A DNA stretch of 64,000 nucleotides from Bugulina stolonifera (GCA_935421135.1 OW285194.1:2068501-2132500); one strand, 5' to 3'. Positions 11,856-26,800 are shown, counted from the stretch's first letter. Numbers and translations are program-made. The notes: generated from the letters alone by a model not told the origin.

Positions 11856-14800
11856 CTGTAAGTAGACATCAATGGAGGAGTGGTTACCTTACACTCCAAT
11901 CTAACACTTGATGGGAGACTGATTGTAATGATACATTACATAACTGTTAACAATAGAGAGTTATCTGCTCTATATAATCAGTGCTATAAGGGAGAGAAGA
12001 CAACTCTAGAGAGGAAACCAATTAATTAGTAGTTGATGTGATGATAACTGTGATTCATTCATAAATTAAATCAGAACAGGAGACAACTCCAGAACTCCAC
12101 CTAAGCCTAGAGCTAATAATAGTCAGTGTGGAATTACTGACTGCTTTGTTTACAATACGTTACATTGTACTACGTAGGGTGTTAGATACAATCATGTAAT
12201 TAGAGGGGTAATAGCAACCCTAGTTGTATACAGTACAGTTACAGTACAGTTACAGTACAGTCACAGTACAGTTACAGTACAGTCAGAGTACAGTTACAGT
12301 ACAGTTACAGTACAGTCAGAGTACAGTACATTCACAGTACAGTCAGAGTACAGTAACAGTACAGTAACAGTCCCAACAAATAGGCCTTCACTATCTAACA
12401 TGACCTTAGTTCAAATGGTGAATGTCTCTGCTGTATGGAGCACTGATTGGGTTCCACTCAACTACATGTATGTGCATAATATAATAATATACATGTATGT
12501 ATTCTAACAACAACTATGAAATGGGATTTTCCTGTGTTTGATAATAATTTTGCCACTCAATCACTCCTTTAGCACAGCAAGTCCATTCAACACTGTGGGG
12601 CAATCCTGGTTTTTAAACTTTTGTTGATAAAATTTTCAATAAAAAATGTATCAATGCACTGCCATTCAGCCAATCAGCTCTAGTTTACCTCCAACATGTC
12701 TGCACTTGACCAACTCTGATAAGTGATTATTCACGTCAGCTGGGCTTAGTCTAGTCCAACTCAACTGTGTTTGTGTTTTCTCCATTTGACAAATGGATCT
12801 GTGATTGGTCAAATACCCAGATAATAAAGTAACAAGCTCTACGATTGATTACTTACTGTATCAGCTAGCTCATCCAAATCGTCACCTTCCACCTCTCCAT
12901 TCTCTTCCAACTCATCTCCTACAACAATCAGCTCAACACTGATTGGCTAATGGAAGTGCACTTGCTTTCAGTGTACTAGCCATCACTAGTACACTAACTC
13001 ATAGAATAGGATACATTTACCTCTACAGATATCCATTGGATAACTCTATGAGCTCTAACTAGTATTATGAACACAGTTTCTACTTACAGTATGATACAGG
13101 AAACACAGTGATAGCATTAGTTTTATCCAATCAAATTATATATCAGATCAATGTATATATTATAAATACACTGTAAAATAATCTCCAAACTATGTACATG
13201 TATAAAGTATCGTAAACCATGGAGCTAAGGCTAGGACATACCGGAGCTCTCTGATTGGTCAGAATCCTTCTCCTCATCACTAAACTGGAGAGCCTGTTTC
13301 TTCACTGATTTCACTTTAGTCTTAGCCACAGGTTCTACGACTGTATTGGTGTCTTCACATGTGGGAGGGGTGGGGGCTGCAACTGTCTCTGGGGGACTCT
13401 CTAACTTGCTACTGGGGCTACAATAAACGCTATATCTAAATACAAACAACATCCACTTATCAAAAGTACTAAATTACTGTATTGGTAAACGAAATTGGTC
13501 AATTCTCTGTTTACCAGGACATCTGTACTTTTACTCCACTTCTAGGTCTCGTGTTATGATTTATTAAGACAAACACATATTGTCTACGTCTATGCATGTG
13601 TGATTCTTCTATACAACAGAACTCCAATGCACACATAGAGTATGTTGTGTAAACTAGAATAGTGCTTTCCGTTATGGTAAGATAATTTTATATGGTTTAG
13701 CATCTACTTACGTGTAAATATTCTATTCTGTATACCCTGTGATGTTACAATGACTAAACTCAGCTAAATAAATTCAGAATCAACCTTGTGGGGGGAAAAC
13801 ACTTACTCAAACTACAATATGATGATAGTTTGCGATGCAACATAACTTTGGAGTTGTCTTATCGCTGATTGGTGATGTGATATGACGAGACAACTCCCAT
13901 GTACCAGGTGAGCATACTACTACATATAATGGTGACTAGTATCTAGTAACTTACCTCTGAGACTGAGTGGAACCAAACTGTCCTGAACAAAGTCCAACAA
14001 TTTCATCTTCAGCCTGTTGGGTGTTAAACATATCCTGTGTGAACCCTAGCATTCCAGCTCCACCACTGCGTCCACCACTGTCAGTGTACCCTGGTCTCTC
14101 ACTGTCTACACCACTGTCAGCGGGCATGTTGCTACTGAAGGCAAACAGACTGTTGGGGTCCTGAGCGTTGTCATCTAATTGGTCAATTCTTCTGGTAGAA
14201 CTGAACACACAACCAAAAAGATGCAGATTATTAACACACATTAAGCCAGTATACTAGGGGATGCAGGAAAAACTGCCTTTATTGCAAGTGAGAGGATTGG
14301 GATGGTAAGAAAACCAACGGGCATGTGGATTAGTGCAAGGGATGGGGTAGTATAAAGGGTGGATTAGTGCAAGGAGTGGATTTAGTGGAAGGAGTGGGTT
14401 AGTACAAGGAGTGGGTCAATACAAGGGGTGGGTTAGTACAAAGGGTAGATTAGTGCAAGGGGTGGATTAGTGCAAGGGGTAGATCTGTTAGCAGTTCCTT
14501 CATTTCCAACAATTAGTATAACTGTCTGAAGTCAAAGTATAGGCATTCAGCACAACAAAACAGGAATTCTCTTCCCAGCACATGGATGAGTTGTAAATGT
14601 AGTCAGTCTGAAGTCAACTAATAGTCAATGAAAATGGTTTGATGGTCAGAAACACCTGCTTATTGTGTCCGATAAACTTTCCCCACAGTCACAAGTCATC
14701 ACCCAAGTTTTTATTCATGAGATTAAGGAAAATATTAGCGTGTTCAACTTTGGAAAGTTGGTCGCCAATTTACAGTCTCAAAGTGATGACATGACACTTG

Positions 14801-17800
14801 CAGTAGTGATAGGACAGACAACTCACCTTTTGTATTCAGTAGCTGATGTAGGTGCTGGCATCTGATTGGTAGAATCATCAACACCTTGGGTGGTCTCTTC
14901 AGTTATACCATCATCTAGTATTCTGTCTAGACTGCTATGTGTGTGATTGTTTGCTGCAGCCAATAATATGACACAATACATTACAATACATGTAAGGTAA
15001 TTGGAGGAGAAAACACTTATGTGAACATAAACACCATAAGTAACTCTATAGTCTAGACAACTAATTCACCATGGGAGGCAATAATATTCCCTTTATACAT
15101 GTCATAATGTAGCGAATACTTTGCGAATCTTCAAGAAATAGGAGTTGTATCCTCATAATTTTGTAAGTTGTCCGCTCTTACCCCAAACTCAACATATAGC
15201 CGTTTCTTATCACATATTTAGTAACTGTTAATACATGACCATGAAGTGTCACCAGCCAAGCAAAGGACTTGTTATAGTAAAGCATTTCAAGTATGTTAGA
15301 GAGCACACAGGTATATTATATAACTAACCTAAAAGAGAGTTGAAGTGAAGTGTAGACTCTTTAGTAGATGCCTGACTTTCCTCCTCCTCGTCTGAATCTA
15401 GAACTGCTTTTACTCTTCTCTGTCAAACAGAATTACAGCATCCATTATATAACTACTGCATATAACTACTGCATATAACTACTGCATTATATAACTACTG
15501 CATTATATAACTACTGTGTGTAGCTACCAACTAATAGTTACTGACTACTAGCTACTGCATGTAGCTACCAACTAATAGTTACTGACTACTAGCTACTGAC
15601 TACTAGCTACTGACTATTAACTACTGACTACTAGCTACCGACTATTAGCTGCTGACTACTAACTACTGACCACTGACTACTAGCTACCGCATGTAGCTAC
15701 CAACTAATAGTTACTGACTACTAGCTACTGACTACTAGCTACTGACTATTAACTACTGACTACTAGCTACTGACTATTAGCTACTTACTAATAGCTACCG
15801 ACTACTAGCTACTAACTACTAGCTACTGACTACTAGCTATTGACTATTAGCTACTGACTATTAGCTACTAACTACTAGCTACTGACTACCAGTTACTAAC
15901 TAACTACTAGCTAATGACTACTAGCTCTGGGCTATTAGTCACTTACCATTAGTTCAACATCTTGCTCCATTTGAGATTTGCAGATTGATTCTTCATCAGC
16001 GGCTAGCACTGGTCCAATATCATCATCATCATCCTCAGGTTGGGGGCTGACAGACCCCTCCTCATCTTCAGCCTCTTCATCTGAGAACTCATAGTCTTCA
16101 TCTAGTATTTCATCCTCTGCAATGATCTCATTGACTTGACTTGACCATGATAGATTTAGACTGAGGTAACTAGACTTATGACAGAATTGGAAAATGGAAT
16201 CTCTTGAGGCAAAACAGATGAACACAATGCCAGCTACACATGGAGTAAAAATGAAACAATAATTTCATTGGTAAAGGGATATATATATGTGTATAGTCTA
16301 TATGTGTATAGTCTATATGGAGTAATGCACTTGTTTATACACTGCTGAATCTCAGACAAAGTGCTCAATGTTTACAACAGAGCTACCAAATATGTATATA
16401 GTCTATATGTATATAGTCTATATGTGTATATAGTCTATATGTATATAGTCTATTTGTATATAGTCTATATGTATATAGTCTATATGTATATAGTCTATAT
16501 GTATATAGTCTATATGTATATAGTCTATATGTATATAGTCTATATGTATATAGTCTATATGTATATAGTCCATATGTATATAGTCTATATGTATATAGTC
16601 TATATGTATATAGTCTATATGTATATAGACTATACACATATAGACTATATACATATAGACTATATACACATATAGACTATACACATATAGACGATATACA
16701 TATAGACTATATACACATATAGACTATATACATATAGACTATATACACATATTATGTGTATATAGTCTATATGTGTATAGTCTATATGTATATAGTCTAT
16801 ATGCATATAGTCTATATGTGTATAGTCTATATGTGTATATAGTCTATATGTATATAGTCTATATGTATATAGTATATATGTATATAGTCTATATGTATAT
16901 AGTCTATATGTATATAGACTATACACATATAGACTATATACACATATAGACTATACACATATAGACTATATACATATAGACTATATACACATATAGACTA
17001 TATACTATATACATATAGACTATACACATATAGTCTATATGTACTCAATCTGCATACATATAGACTATATACATATAGACTATATACATATAGACTATAT
17101 ACATATAGTCTATATGTATATAGTCTATATGTATATAGTCTATATGTGTATATAGTCTATATGTGTATAGTCTATATGTGTATAGTCTATATGTGTATAT
17201 AGTCTATGTGTATATAGTCTATATGTATATAGTCTATATGTATATAGTCTATATGTATATAGTCTATATGTGTATATAGTCTATATGTGTATAGTCTATA
17301 TGTATATAGTCTATATGTGTATAGTCTATATGTGTATATAGTCTATATGTATATAGTCTATATGTATATAGTCTATATGTATATAGACTATACACATATA
17401 GACTATATACATATAGACTATATGTGTATAGTCTATATGTATATAGTCTATATGTATATAGTATATAGTCTATATGTGTATATAGTCTATATGTATATAG
17501 TCTATATGTATATAGTCTATATGTATATAGTCTATATGTATATAGTCTATATGTATATAGTCTATATGTGTATAGTCTACATGTATATAGTATATATGTA
17601 TATCGTCTATATGTATATAGGGTAATTCCATGGGGACTGATCAAATTTGCGTGCTGGCCCGACTCAGATTCTTTTGAAAATTTGCAGGTAGAAAGAGCAC
17701 CCTTGAATTAGTGGGAGACCACCAATTTTTTTTCTATTTGACCCCTGTGGTTCCGGCAGCAGCTTGTTGAAAAGTGGGAAAATGTGGTGGGGACAACTCC

Positions 17801-20800
17801 AAATTAAATTTTTTGAAATTTTTAAACATTTAAATTATTACTGTGGCCACTGTATGATACTTAGAGCTGTAATTTTTGTTGCATAGATACTTTTATATAT
17901 GTGCTTCAGTTTCATTACTCATTCAAGCCTGTATGATCAACATATTGAGGGTCAGAGGTCACCGAAAACACCTCTCGGAGCTAGTTTGACCCAAATTCAC
18001 TTAAAATCGACCAAATAGACACTGCTGGATCTGATGAAAAAAAGGTTGATATACAATAACTAAGTATTGAAGATGCTCAAAACAAGGATAAATGAATTTT
18101 TGAGAATAAAAAACACTTTCCAGACTAAACAATATGGCAACAGCGGCTCAAATTCAACATGGCTGTCGTCCGAGTTGGCGTTTTGGGGCGTTATTCAAGG
18201 CTAAATCTACTAAACTTAGTAGTGAAAATTAATGGTGAAAATGTTGCTATATATACAATTCACACCTGTAGATTCCATTTCTGCAATAAAAACTTTGTCT
18301 TTTGGGTCTAAAAGGCTGAATTCTCAGACTCAAATTTTACATACATTCGCTATAATATAGTGACTATATCGCCAATGCAGTTAATTGGCTATGGCCATAG
18401 AAGTCAGTCAATACTTAATTTGAGGTACAATTTGCGATTTTGCCTGGTTATAAAACCTTATTGGTGAAGAAAAATCGGTGAAATCCTTTTTAATAGCGCA
18501 AACATGTAGTTTTGGTAACTTTACCATGACTCGTCCTTTCACACGTTTGTTAAATGAGGTAAAATAGCTAATCTAAGCAGTATTTCAAGGTGTGACTTAT
18601 ACCAAGTATTGTTTAGTGAAAAAGAAGGTGAAGAAAGTGATGCTCCATGGAACTAAGGCACCTTTAATCAGTGGGTAAGGCTGAGGAGTTAAAGGTTATT
18701 TAAACTAGCTCAAGACAAATTTTGGGGTCACCATTAGTTATCAAATTCTAATCAAATGCATACATGTACATGTACATGCATAACTATAGCCGCAGGCCTC
18801 GAACGATAACTTTTAACAATTTTTGTATATATTTACATGTAGCTGACAATTAAACCGGTGTTTGCTAATTAGCTCCAAAAATATCTTTTTGGTCCTATAT
18901 AAATGACCACAACTAAGGTAAGTGGTGCGACATGCATTAACCCTTTCGCAGGGACGTTCTTTTGTTGCAAACAGGCCTCCACAGGGAGGTTTATTTAGGG
19001 AAATTATCGATATTCAATATGCCTTTGTTTGAACAACAATAATTTTCACATTTTTCAATAGAATTGCTTGATACTTTCACAGAATATGGAAGGAAGTATA
19101 TAGAATTCAGAAATGGTATTAGTTTTCACCTAGAATAAACTCAACTATTACTAAATGTATCCTGTATAGTCCCTGCTGTATACCAAACTTCAGCTGGCCG
19201 TGAAGCAAGATGAGTGACCGATGACTAATCCCTTAGATAAATAGAAGGACCTCTAAATCCACCATTTGCATGATCACTATTGTTACCTAAATAAATAATG
19301 TTATCTGTAAACTTTTAGAAAACCCAAATAAATGTAAATGTAAATGTATGATTATTATCATTTGATTACGATGATCATTGACATTATCTATGACTGCTAC
19401 TATGACTATCACTATGATTTCAATTTTTGCTATCAGATTCATCACTGCTTTCAAAATTTTCTAGTTCTATATCACATCCTTCACTAACTAACCAAGCATC
19501 ACCACCCATGATACAATCCACAATCCCAAAATCCCTTCTAACTCTTGTTGATCGCCGTGGTAATTCATTTTGACTGGAAGTCGCCATTTCTCAAATGAAA
19601 AAGTCTTCCCGAAGAAGTACTAGAAGAAATAAAGATGAATCCTCCGAATTTATAAGAGTCTAAGTCAGACTATATTATTCAAAATGTTTTCTAGTCATTT
19701 CTCATCATTTATTTGTCAAACCCCTCGAATTCAACCAATAAAACTTGATAATACAAAACGATATCGGAAGCGACATTTATGTCGCTTCCTCTAACTCACA
19801 TTGTGTCGCTCGGCGACATAAATGTCGCTTTCCACGCAAAAGGGTTAACTTTTAATCAACAGAGTAATCAAAAATATGAATATGGTTTTGCATGTGAGAC
19901 TTAGTTTAGTTGTACCTAGCAAGTTAAAATTATATTACAAGTGTTCGCTTGTTTCCAAAGGTAATAATGTTTAATGTACCTGCTAGCATCACCTCGCCAA
20001 ATTTACCATTCCTTATACCGACAACTTGATTTTCAATCGAGATAGTTTTGACCCTTCGAAAGACAAAACCACTATCTGAAAAAAACTATGCTCAATGAAT
20101 AAAAGAAGAGCAGATCTTACCTTTCTAAGTGCAGACAACCATATTGACCTGGCCATAATAATTGTTATACTATGGACTGCTGAAATTCAATCTCTTCTAA
20201 TAAATACTGTACAACACTTATACACCGGAAAAGGAACTATTCACATATCATGAACAAAAAATATTTTTGAACCTAATTAGTAAAGACTGGTTTAATTGTA
20301 AGCTAAATACATGTATATAATTATTATGTAAGTTTGTCACAACTATTGTTTGTGGGCTGTTGCTATAATTTTGCGTGTATATTTTTGATTAGAATCCGAT
20401 AACTAATGGTGACCATAAAAAAATCCCGAGCTAAAACACCACCTCACCCACTGATTAAAGAAGCCTTAGTTCTATGGAGCTTCATCTTCTTCCCCTTCTT
20501 TTTCATTAAACAATACTTGGTTAAGTCTGACCTGGAAATACTGCTTAGATTAGCTATTCTGCCTCATTTAACAAACGTGTGAAAGGAAGAGTAATGGCAA
20601 AGTTAACAAAACTGCATGTTTAGGCTAGTAAAACAGATTTCACCCATTTTTCTTCACAAAGTAGGTTGCATAACCAGGCCAAGTCTCAAATTGCACCTTA
20701 AATTAAGTCTTAACTGACCTTTATGGCCATAGCCAATTAACTGCATTGGCGATATAGTCACTATATTATAGCGAATGTATGTAAAATTTGAATCTGAGAA

Positions 20801-23800
20801 TTCAGCCTTTTAGACCCAAAAAGACAAAGTTTTTATTGCAGAAATGGAATCTACAGGTGTGAATTGTATATATAGCAACATTTTCACCATTAATTTTCAC
20901 TACTAAGTTTAGTAGATTTAGCCTTGAATAACGCCCCAAAACGCCAACTCGGACGATGGCCATGTTGAATTTGAGCCGCTGTCGCCATACAGTTCATTTT
21001 GGAGAGTTTTTTTTGTTCTCAAAAATCCATTTATCCTTGTGTTGAGCACCTCTAATCCTTAGTTATTCTATATCAACCTTCTTTTCATCAAATCCAGCAG
21101 TGTTTATTTGGTCGATTTTCAGTGAATTTGAGTCAAACTAGCTCCGAGAGGTGTTTTCAGTGACCTCTGACCTTCAATATGTTGACCATGCAGGCTTGAA
21201 TGAGTAGTGAAACTGAAGCACGTATATGAAAGTATCTATGTAACAAAAATTACAGCTCTAAGTATCATACAGTGGCCACAGTAATAATTTGAATGTTCAG
21301 GAATTTCAAAAAAGTCTGTTTGGAGTTGTTCCCACCACATTTTCCCACTTTTCAACGAGCTGCTGCGGGAACCAAAGGGGTCAAATAGAAAAAAAATTGG
21401 TGGTTTCCCACTAATTCAAGGGTGCTCTTTCAACCTGCAAATTTTCAAAAGAACCTGAGTCGGGCCAGCACGCAAATTTGATCAGTCCCCATGGAATGGC
21501 CCTATAGTCTATATCTGTAAAATTGATAAGATTATTTGTTGATGGGGATTATAGTTGATTGATAGTCTACTAATAGTAATGTGAGGTCCATCATACAATC
21601 ATAGTAAGTCATGAAACAATACTGCTGTATATGTCTTGCATAGCCTACATGTATACATATACTATACAGTGTAGATATACCTACCTACTAGTTGTATATG
21701 TCTTGCATAGCCTACACGTATACATATACTATACATTGCAGATATACCTACCTACTAGTTGTATATGTCTTCATAGCCTACATGTATACATATACTATAC
21801 AGTGTAGATATACCTACCTACTAGTTGTATATGTCTTGCATAGCCTACATGTATACATATACTATACACTGTAGATATACCTACCTACTAGTTGTATATG
21901 TCTTGCATAGCCTACATGTATACATATACTATACAGTGTAGATATACCTACCTACTAGTTGTATATGTCTTGTATAGCCTACATGTATACATATACTATA
22001 CAGTGTAGATATACCGACCTACTAGTTGTATATGTCTTGCATAGCCTACATGTATACATATACTATAGATTGTAGATATACCTACCTACTAGTTGTATAT
22101 GCCTTGCATAGCCTACATGTATACATATACTATACACTGTAGATATACCTACCTACTAGTTGTATATGTCTTGCATAGCCTACATATATACATATACTAT
22201 ACAGTGTAGATATACCTACCTACTAGTTGTATATGTCTTGCATAGCCTACATGTATACATATACTATACATAGTAGATATACCGACCTACTAGTAGTATA
22301 TGTCTTGCATAGCCTACATGTATACATATACTATACATTGTAGATATACCGACCTACTAGTTGTATATGTCTTGCATAGCCTACATGTATACATATACTA
22401 TACAGTGTAGATATACCTACCTACTAGTTGTATATGTCTTGCATAGCCTACATGTATACATATACTATACATAGTAGATATACCTACCTACTAGTTGTAT
22501 ATGTCTTCATAGCCTACATGTATACATATACTATACATTGTAGATATACCTACCTACTAGTTGTATGTCTTGCATAGCCTACATGTATACATATACTATA
22601 CACTGTAGATATACCTACCTACTAGTTGTATATGTCTTGCATAGCCTACATGTATACAACATATACTATACAGTGTAGATATACCGACCTACTAGTTGTA
22701 TATGTCTTGTATAGCCTACATGTATGCATATACTATACATAGTAGATATACCTACATGTACCTACTAGTTGTATATGTCTTGCATAGCCTACATGTATAC
22801 ATATACTATACATAGTAGATATACCTACCTACTAGTTGTATATGTCTTGCATAGCCTACATGTATACAACATATACTATACAGTGTAGATATACCTACCT
22901 ACTAGTTGTATATGTCTTGCATAGCCTACATGTATACAACATATACTATACAGTGTAGATATACCTACCTACTAGTTGTATATGTCTTGCATAGCCTACA
23001 TGTATATGTATATACACTATACATTGTAGATATACCGACCTGGAAGTTCTTCCTCTAACGCCTCCATTTTCATCATTTCTGTTTTCTTCTTCAACTCTTC
23101 TCCTCTTTTCTCAGCCAGCTTAGCTTTCAGGATTTGCTTGAGTACAGCAAGTTTATGGACTATAAGCAGATTATCAATAGATATACATACATAAGGTACG
23201 TGAAACCCTGCACAGTACACTGTTACCATAGAGTAATATACTATCACAGTATGTAGTGTATGTCAGTAATTACCTCCACCTGTCTCCTCAGCTGCATACA
23301 TAAGGTACGTGAAACCCTACAGAGTACACTGTTACCATAGAGTAATATACTATCACATACATGTAGGTATCACAGTATGTAGTGTATGTCAGCAATTACC
23401 TCCACCTGTCTCCTCAGCTGCATACATAAGGTACGTGAAACCCTGCAGAGTATACTGTTACCATAGAGTAATGTACTATCACATAGGTATCACAGTATGT
23501 AGTGTATGTCAGTAATTACCTCCACCTGTCTCCTCAGCTGTTTTATTACTGTAAGCATCCATACTCAGCTCATGCTGTGAGCCATCAGCAAGCTGTGTTA
23601 CTACTCTACAGAGATATACACAGATTAGTATGCAAGGTGGGAAAACTCCGCATGGCTTGCCATACTATTATATATCCTATCATATATCTGATGCTAAAAC
23701 AGAAAGCATTCCCATGCCTGTGTCTTAGACTGGTAGGAATCCATGTACACATTCAATGCATGCTCTGTTATTCAGCTTGGCTGTAATTAGTCGTGGAGTT

Positions 23801-26800
23801 GTGTCCTCCTAAACACACAGCATCATACTGTAGAAAACATGTACAGTGCTTGGCTTGGCCCAAACAGTCCTTGAGCTTAGACTCCTTAAAGCATTAAGGA
23901 AACTACTTCACATGTGTATATTCACAATTTAGAGGTATTGAGATTCAATTTGAGCTATTGGTTGTCTTCATGGGCCTAGTATATTCAGAGATATAGCCCC
24001 CAGAAATCTACTCTGTAGAAAAACGCTCGTACAAACTTAGCTAGATGAGAAACCATTGTGGTGACCTTTGACCTGTGATGTGGGTGCCAGGCCGCCGCAC
24101 GACTGTAGTAGTAATTATATAGTAACCTTTACTAATAAATATATTTTAATCTATGGTAAAATATCCAATAATATTTCAGCAATTTATAGCCTGGGGTACT
24201 TTCTAGTCACTGCCAAATTATTTATGGGAAGCTACCCACAGGTTCCAAGCAAATAGTAAAAATGATTGTGACACAGTCAATGCTGTTGAACAGTGTGCAG
24301 CGATGTTTTCATTGGCGTGCATTGCATGGGAAACATCCAAGCATGTGTTTCTAATTACAAAACCAGTTGTGGTTCTTAGATATGTTGATTGCTGACACTT
24401 TTATTGTAACTGATTTATTCACTTTTGGATCAAATGCTATTATTAGTGATCAATCACTTTATCATAAATGTAATGTAAGCAAATAGCTATAGCGATTCAG
24501 TAAATGTTTGGCTTTATTTCCGCATGGCACCTACGTCATAGCCTACAACTGCAAGCGTTTTTTGGAGATAGTCCAGTTTAACAACTCATATTTCTTGAAC
24601 CCCTGGGTCTAGGAAGTCAAACAAATACTCGAATGGAAGCTCAATACCTGTAGATTTTGAATATCAACATCAAAACGTGATTTCCTTAATGCTTTAAGAA
24701 GGGATTATTTTACATAATATTTTATCATGTAAAATAATCCCTTCAAGCTGGTGCCCAGGTGGTATCTGACAGACCCAATTCCTGAATATGACCATCAATA
24801 TATATTATTTATTGTAACAATTATGTTTATGGTAACGTCACCCATACTGTTTAACAAAGGAGCCGTTCCACAAATTTTGTACAGTAGCGGTAGTTTGTGT
24901 ATGAAGTGTATGTATAGTTGTGGTAGTTAGTGTATGAAGTGTATGTATAGTTGTGGCAGTTAGTGTATAAAGTGTATGTATAGTTGTGGTAGTTAGTGTA
25001 TGAAGTGTATGTATAGTTGTAGTAGTTAGTGTATGAAGTGTATGTATATCTGTGGTAGTTAGTGTATGAAGTGTATGTATAGTTGTGGCAGTTAGTGTAT
25101 AAAGTGTATGTATAGTTGTGGTAGTTAGTGTATGAAGTGTATGTATGGTTGTGGTAGTTAGTGTATGACGTGTATGTATAGATGTAGTAGTTAGTGTATG
25201 TAGTGCATGTATAGTTGTGGTAGTTAGTGTATGTAGTGTATGTATAGTTGTGGTAGTTAGTGTATGAAGTGTATGTATAGTTGTGGTAGTTAGTGTATGA
25301 AGTGTATGTATAGTTGTGGTAGTTAGTGTATGTAGTGTATGTATAGTTGTGGTAGTTAGTGTATGAAGTGTATGTATAGTTGTGGTAGTTAGTGTATGTA
25401 GTGTATGTATATTTGTGGAGGTTAGTGTATGAAGTGTATGTATAGTTGCGGAGGTTAGTGTATGTAGTGTATGTACAGTTGTGGTAGTTAGTGTATGAAG
25501 TGTATGTATAGTTGTGGTAGTTAGTGTATGAAGTGTATGCATAGTTGTAGAGGTTAGTGTATGAAGTGTATGTATAGTTGTGGTAGCTAGTGTATGAAGT
25601 GTATGTATGGTTGTGGTAGTTAGTGTATGTAGTGTATGTATAGTTGTGGTAGTTAGTGTATGTAGTGCATGTATAGTTGTGGTAGTTAGTGTATGTAGTG
25701 TATGTATAGTTTTGGTAGTTAGTGTATGAAGTGTATGTATAGTTGTGGAAGTTGGTGTATGAAGTGTATGTATAGTTGTGGTAGTTAGTGTATGTAGTGT
25801 ATGTATAGTTGTGGTAGTTAGTGTATGTAGTGTATGTATAGTTGTGGTAGTTAGTGTGTGAAGTGTATGTATAGTTGTGGTAGTTAGTGTATGAAGTGTA
25901 TGTATAGTTGTGGTAGTTAGTGTATGAAGTGTATGTACAGTTGTGGTAGTTAGTGTATGAAGTGTATGTATAGTTGTGGTAGTTAGTGTATGAAGTGTAT
26001 GCATAGTTGTGGTAGTTAGTGTATGAAGTGTATGTATAGTTGTGGTAGTTAGTTTATGTAGTGTATGTATAGTTGTGGTAGTTAGTTTATGCTGACTTAC
26101 CGGAGAGCTTTAACCTGTTCCCTCTTCTTTTTCTCTTCTTCCAACTGTTTAGCTTTTGCGGTTTTTCTCTGGAATGACTCCTTAAACTGATCAAACTGAG
26201 ACTGTTCTTCTGCAAAGTTACACCATATACAAATGTACTTGTCTAACAGTTTATACAACATATCCGCCAAATACTGACTACCGACTCTTATACAGTGTGG
26301 GTGCAATTGCAAGGCATGGGTACTTTTATTTGTGTAGTTGAATTTTCACTTTGGAAAACATACATTTTTAGTCTACTGTACTACAACTGTACTACCACTC
26401 AGCGAGATATTAACTGTACTACTACTGTGAGATAGTAACTGTACTACTACTCAGTGAGTAAGTACCTGTACTACTACTGTGAGATAGTAACTGTATTACT
26501 ACTCAGTGAGATAGTAACTGTATTACTACTCAGTGAGATAGTAACTGTATTACTACTCAGTGAGATAGTAACAGAATTCATAGTATAATCTAACCAGTGG
26601 ATTGATCATCAAACACGACTAATCCGTCTGCGTTACAGGACAGCTGTGGTACTATGTCAAGGTCAACACTGTCTCCTAGCAACCGACGTAAACGATTCTT
26701 CTTAGCTTCTGCACGAGCCTTTCTTGGACTCTTCCTGGTAGAAATGTGACACATGTTACTAGACTGTATGTATGAGGACATGATTATAAGAGCAGCAATG

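Larger units (their letters stand above)
23193..23548. repeat. 107-126-bp tandem triplication containing an exon
   Basis: Three copies of a unit running from GTACGTGAAACCCT to CTCCTCAGCTGCATACATAAG. Each holds the 18-nt microexon with its acceptor and donor. The copies are over 90% alike apart from a short insertion (ACATGTAGGTATC) in the middle and third units. Confidence 0.9.

Noticed and set aside
1..12400. Two complete functional claspin genes
   Set aside because: Only two exon segments of the left copy are present and one is split by a transposon with an in-frame stop.
16361..17644. YIVYM / LYTYR repeat frames
   Set aside because: 15-bp AT-rich satellite, open on both strands.
24838..26004. 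388-codon minus-strand frame with HTLHTLTTTTI repeats
   Set aside because: Explained by the 33-bp intronic array; it overlaps no claspin exon and breaks the phase pattern.
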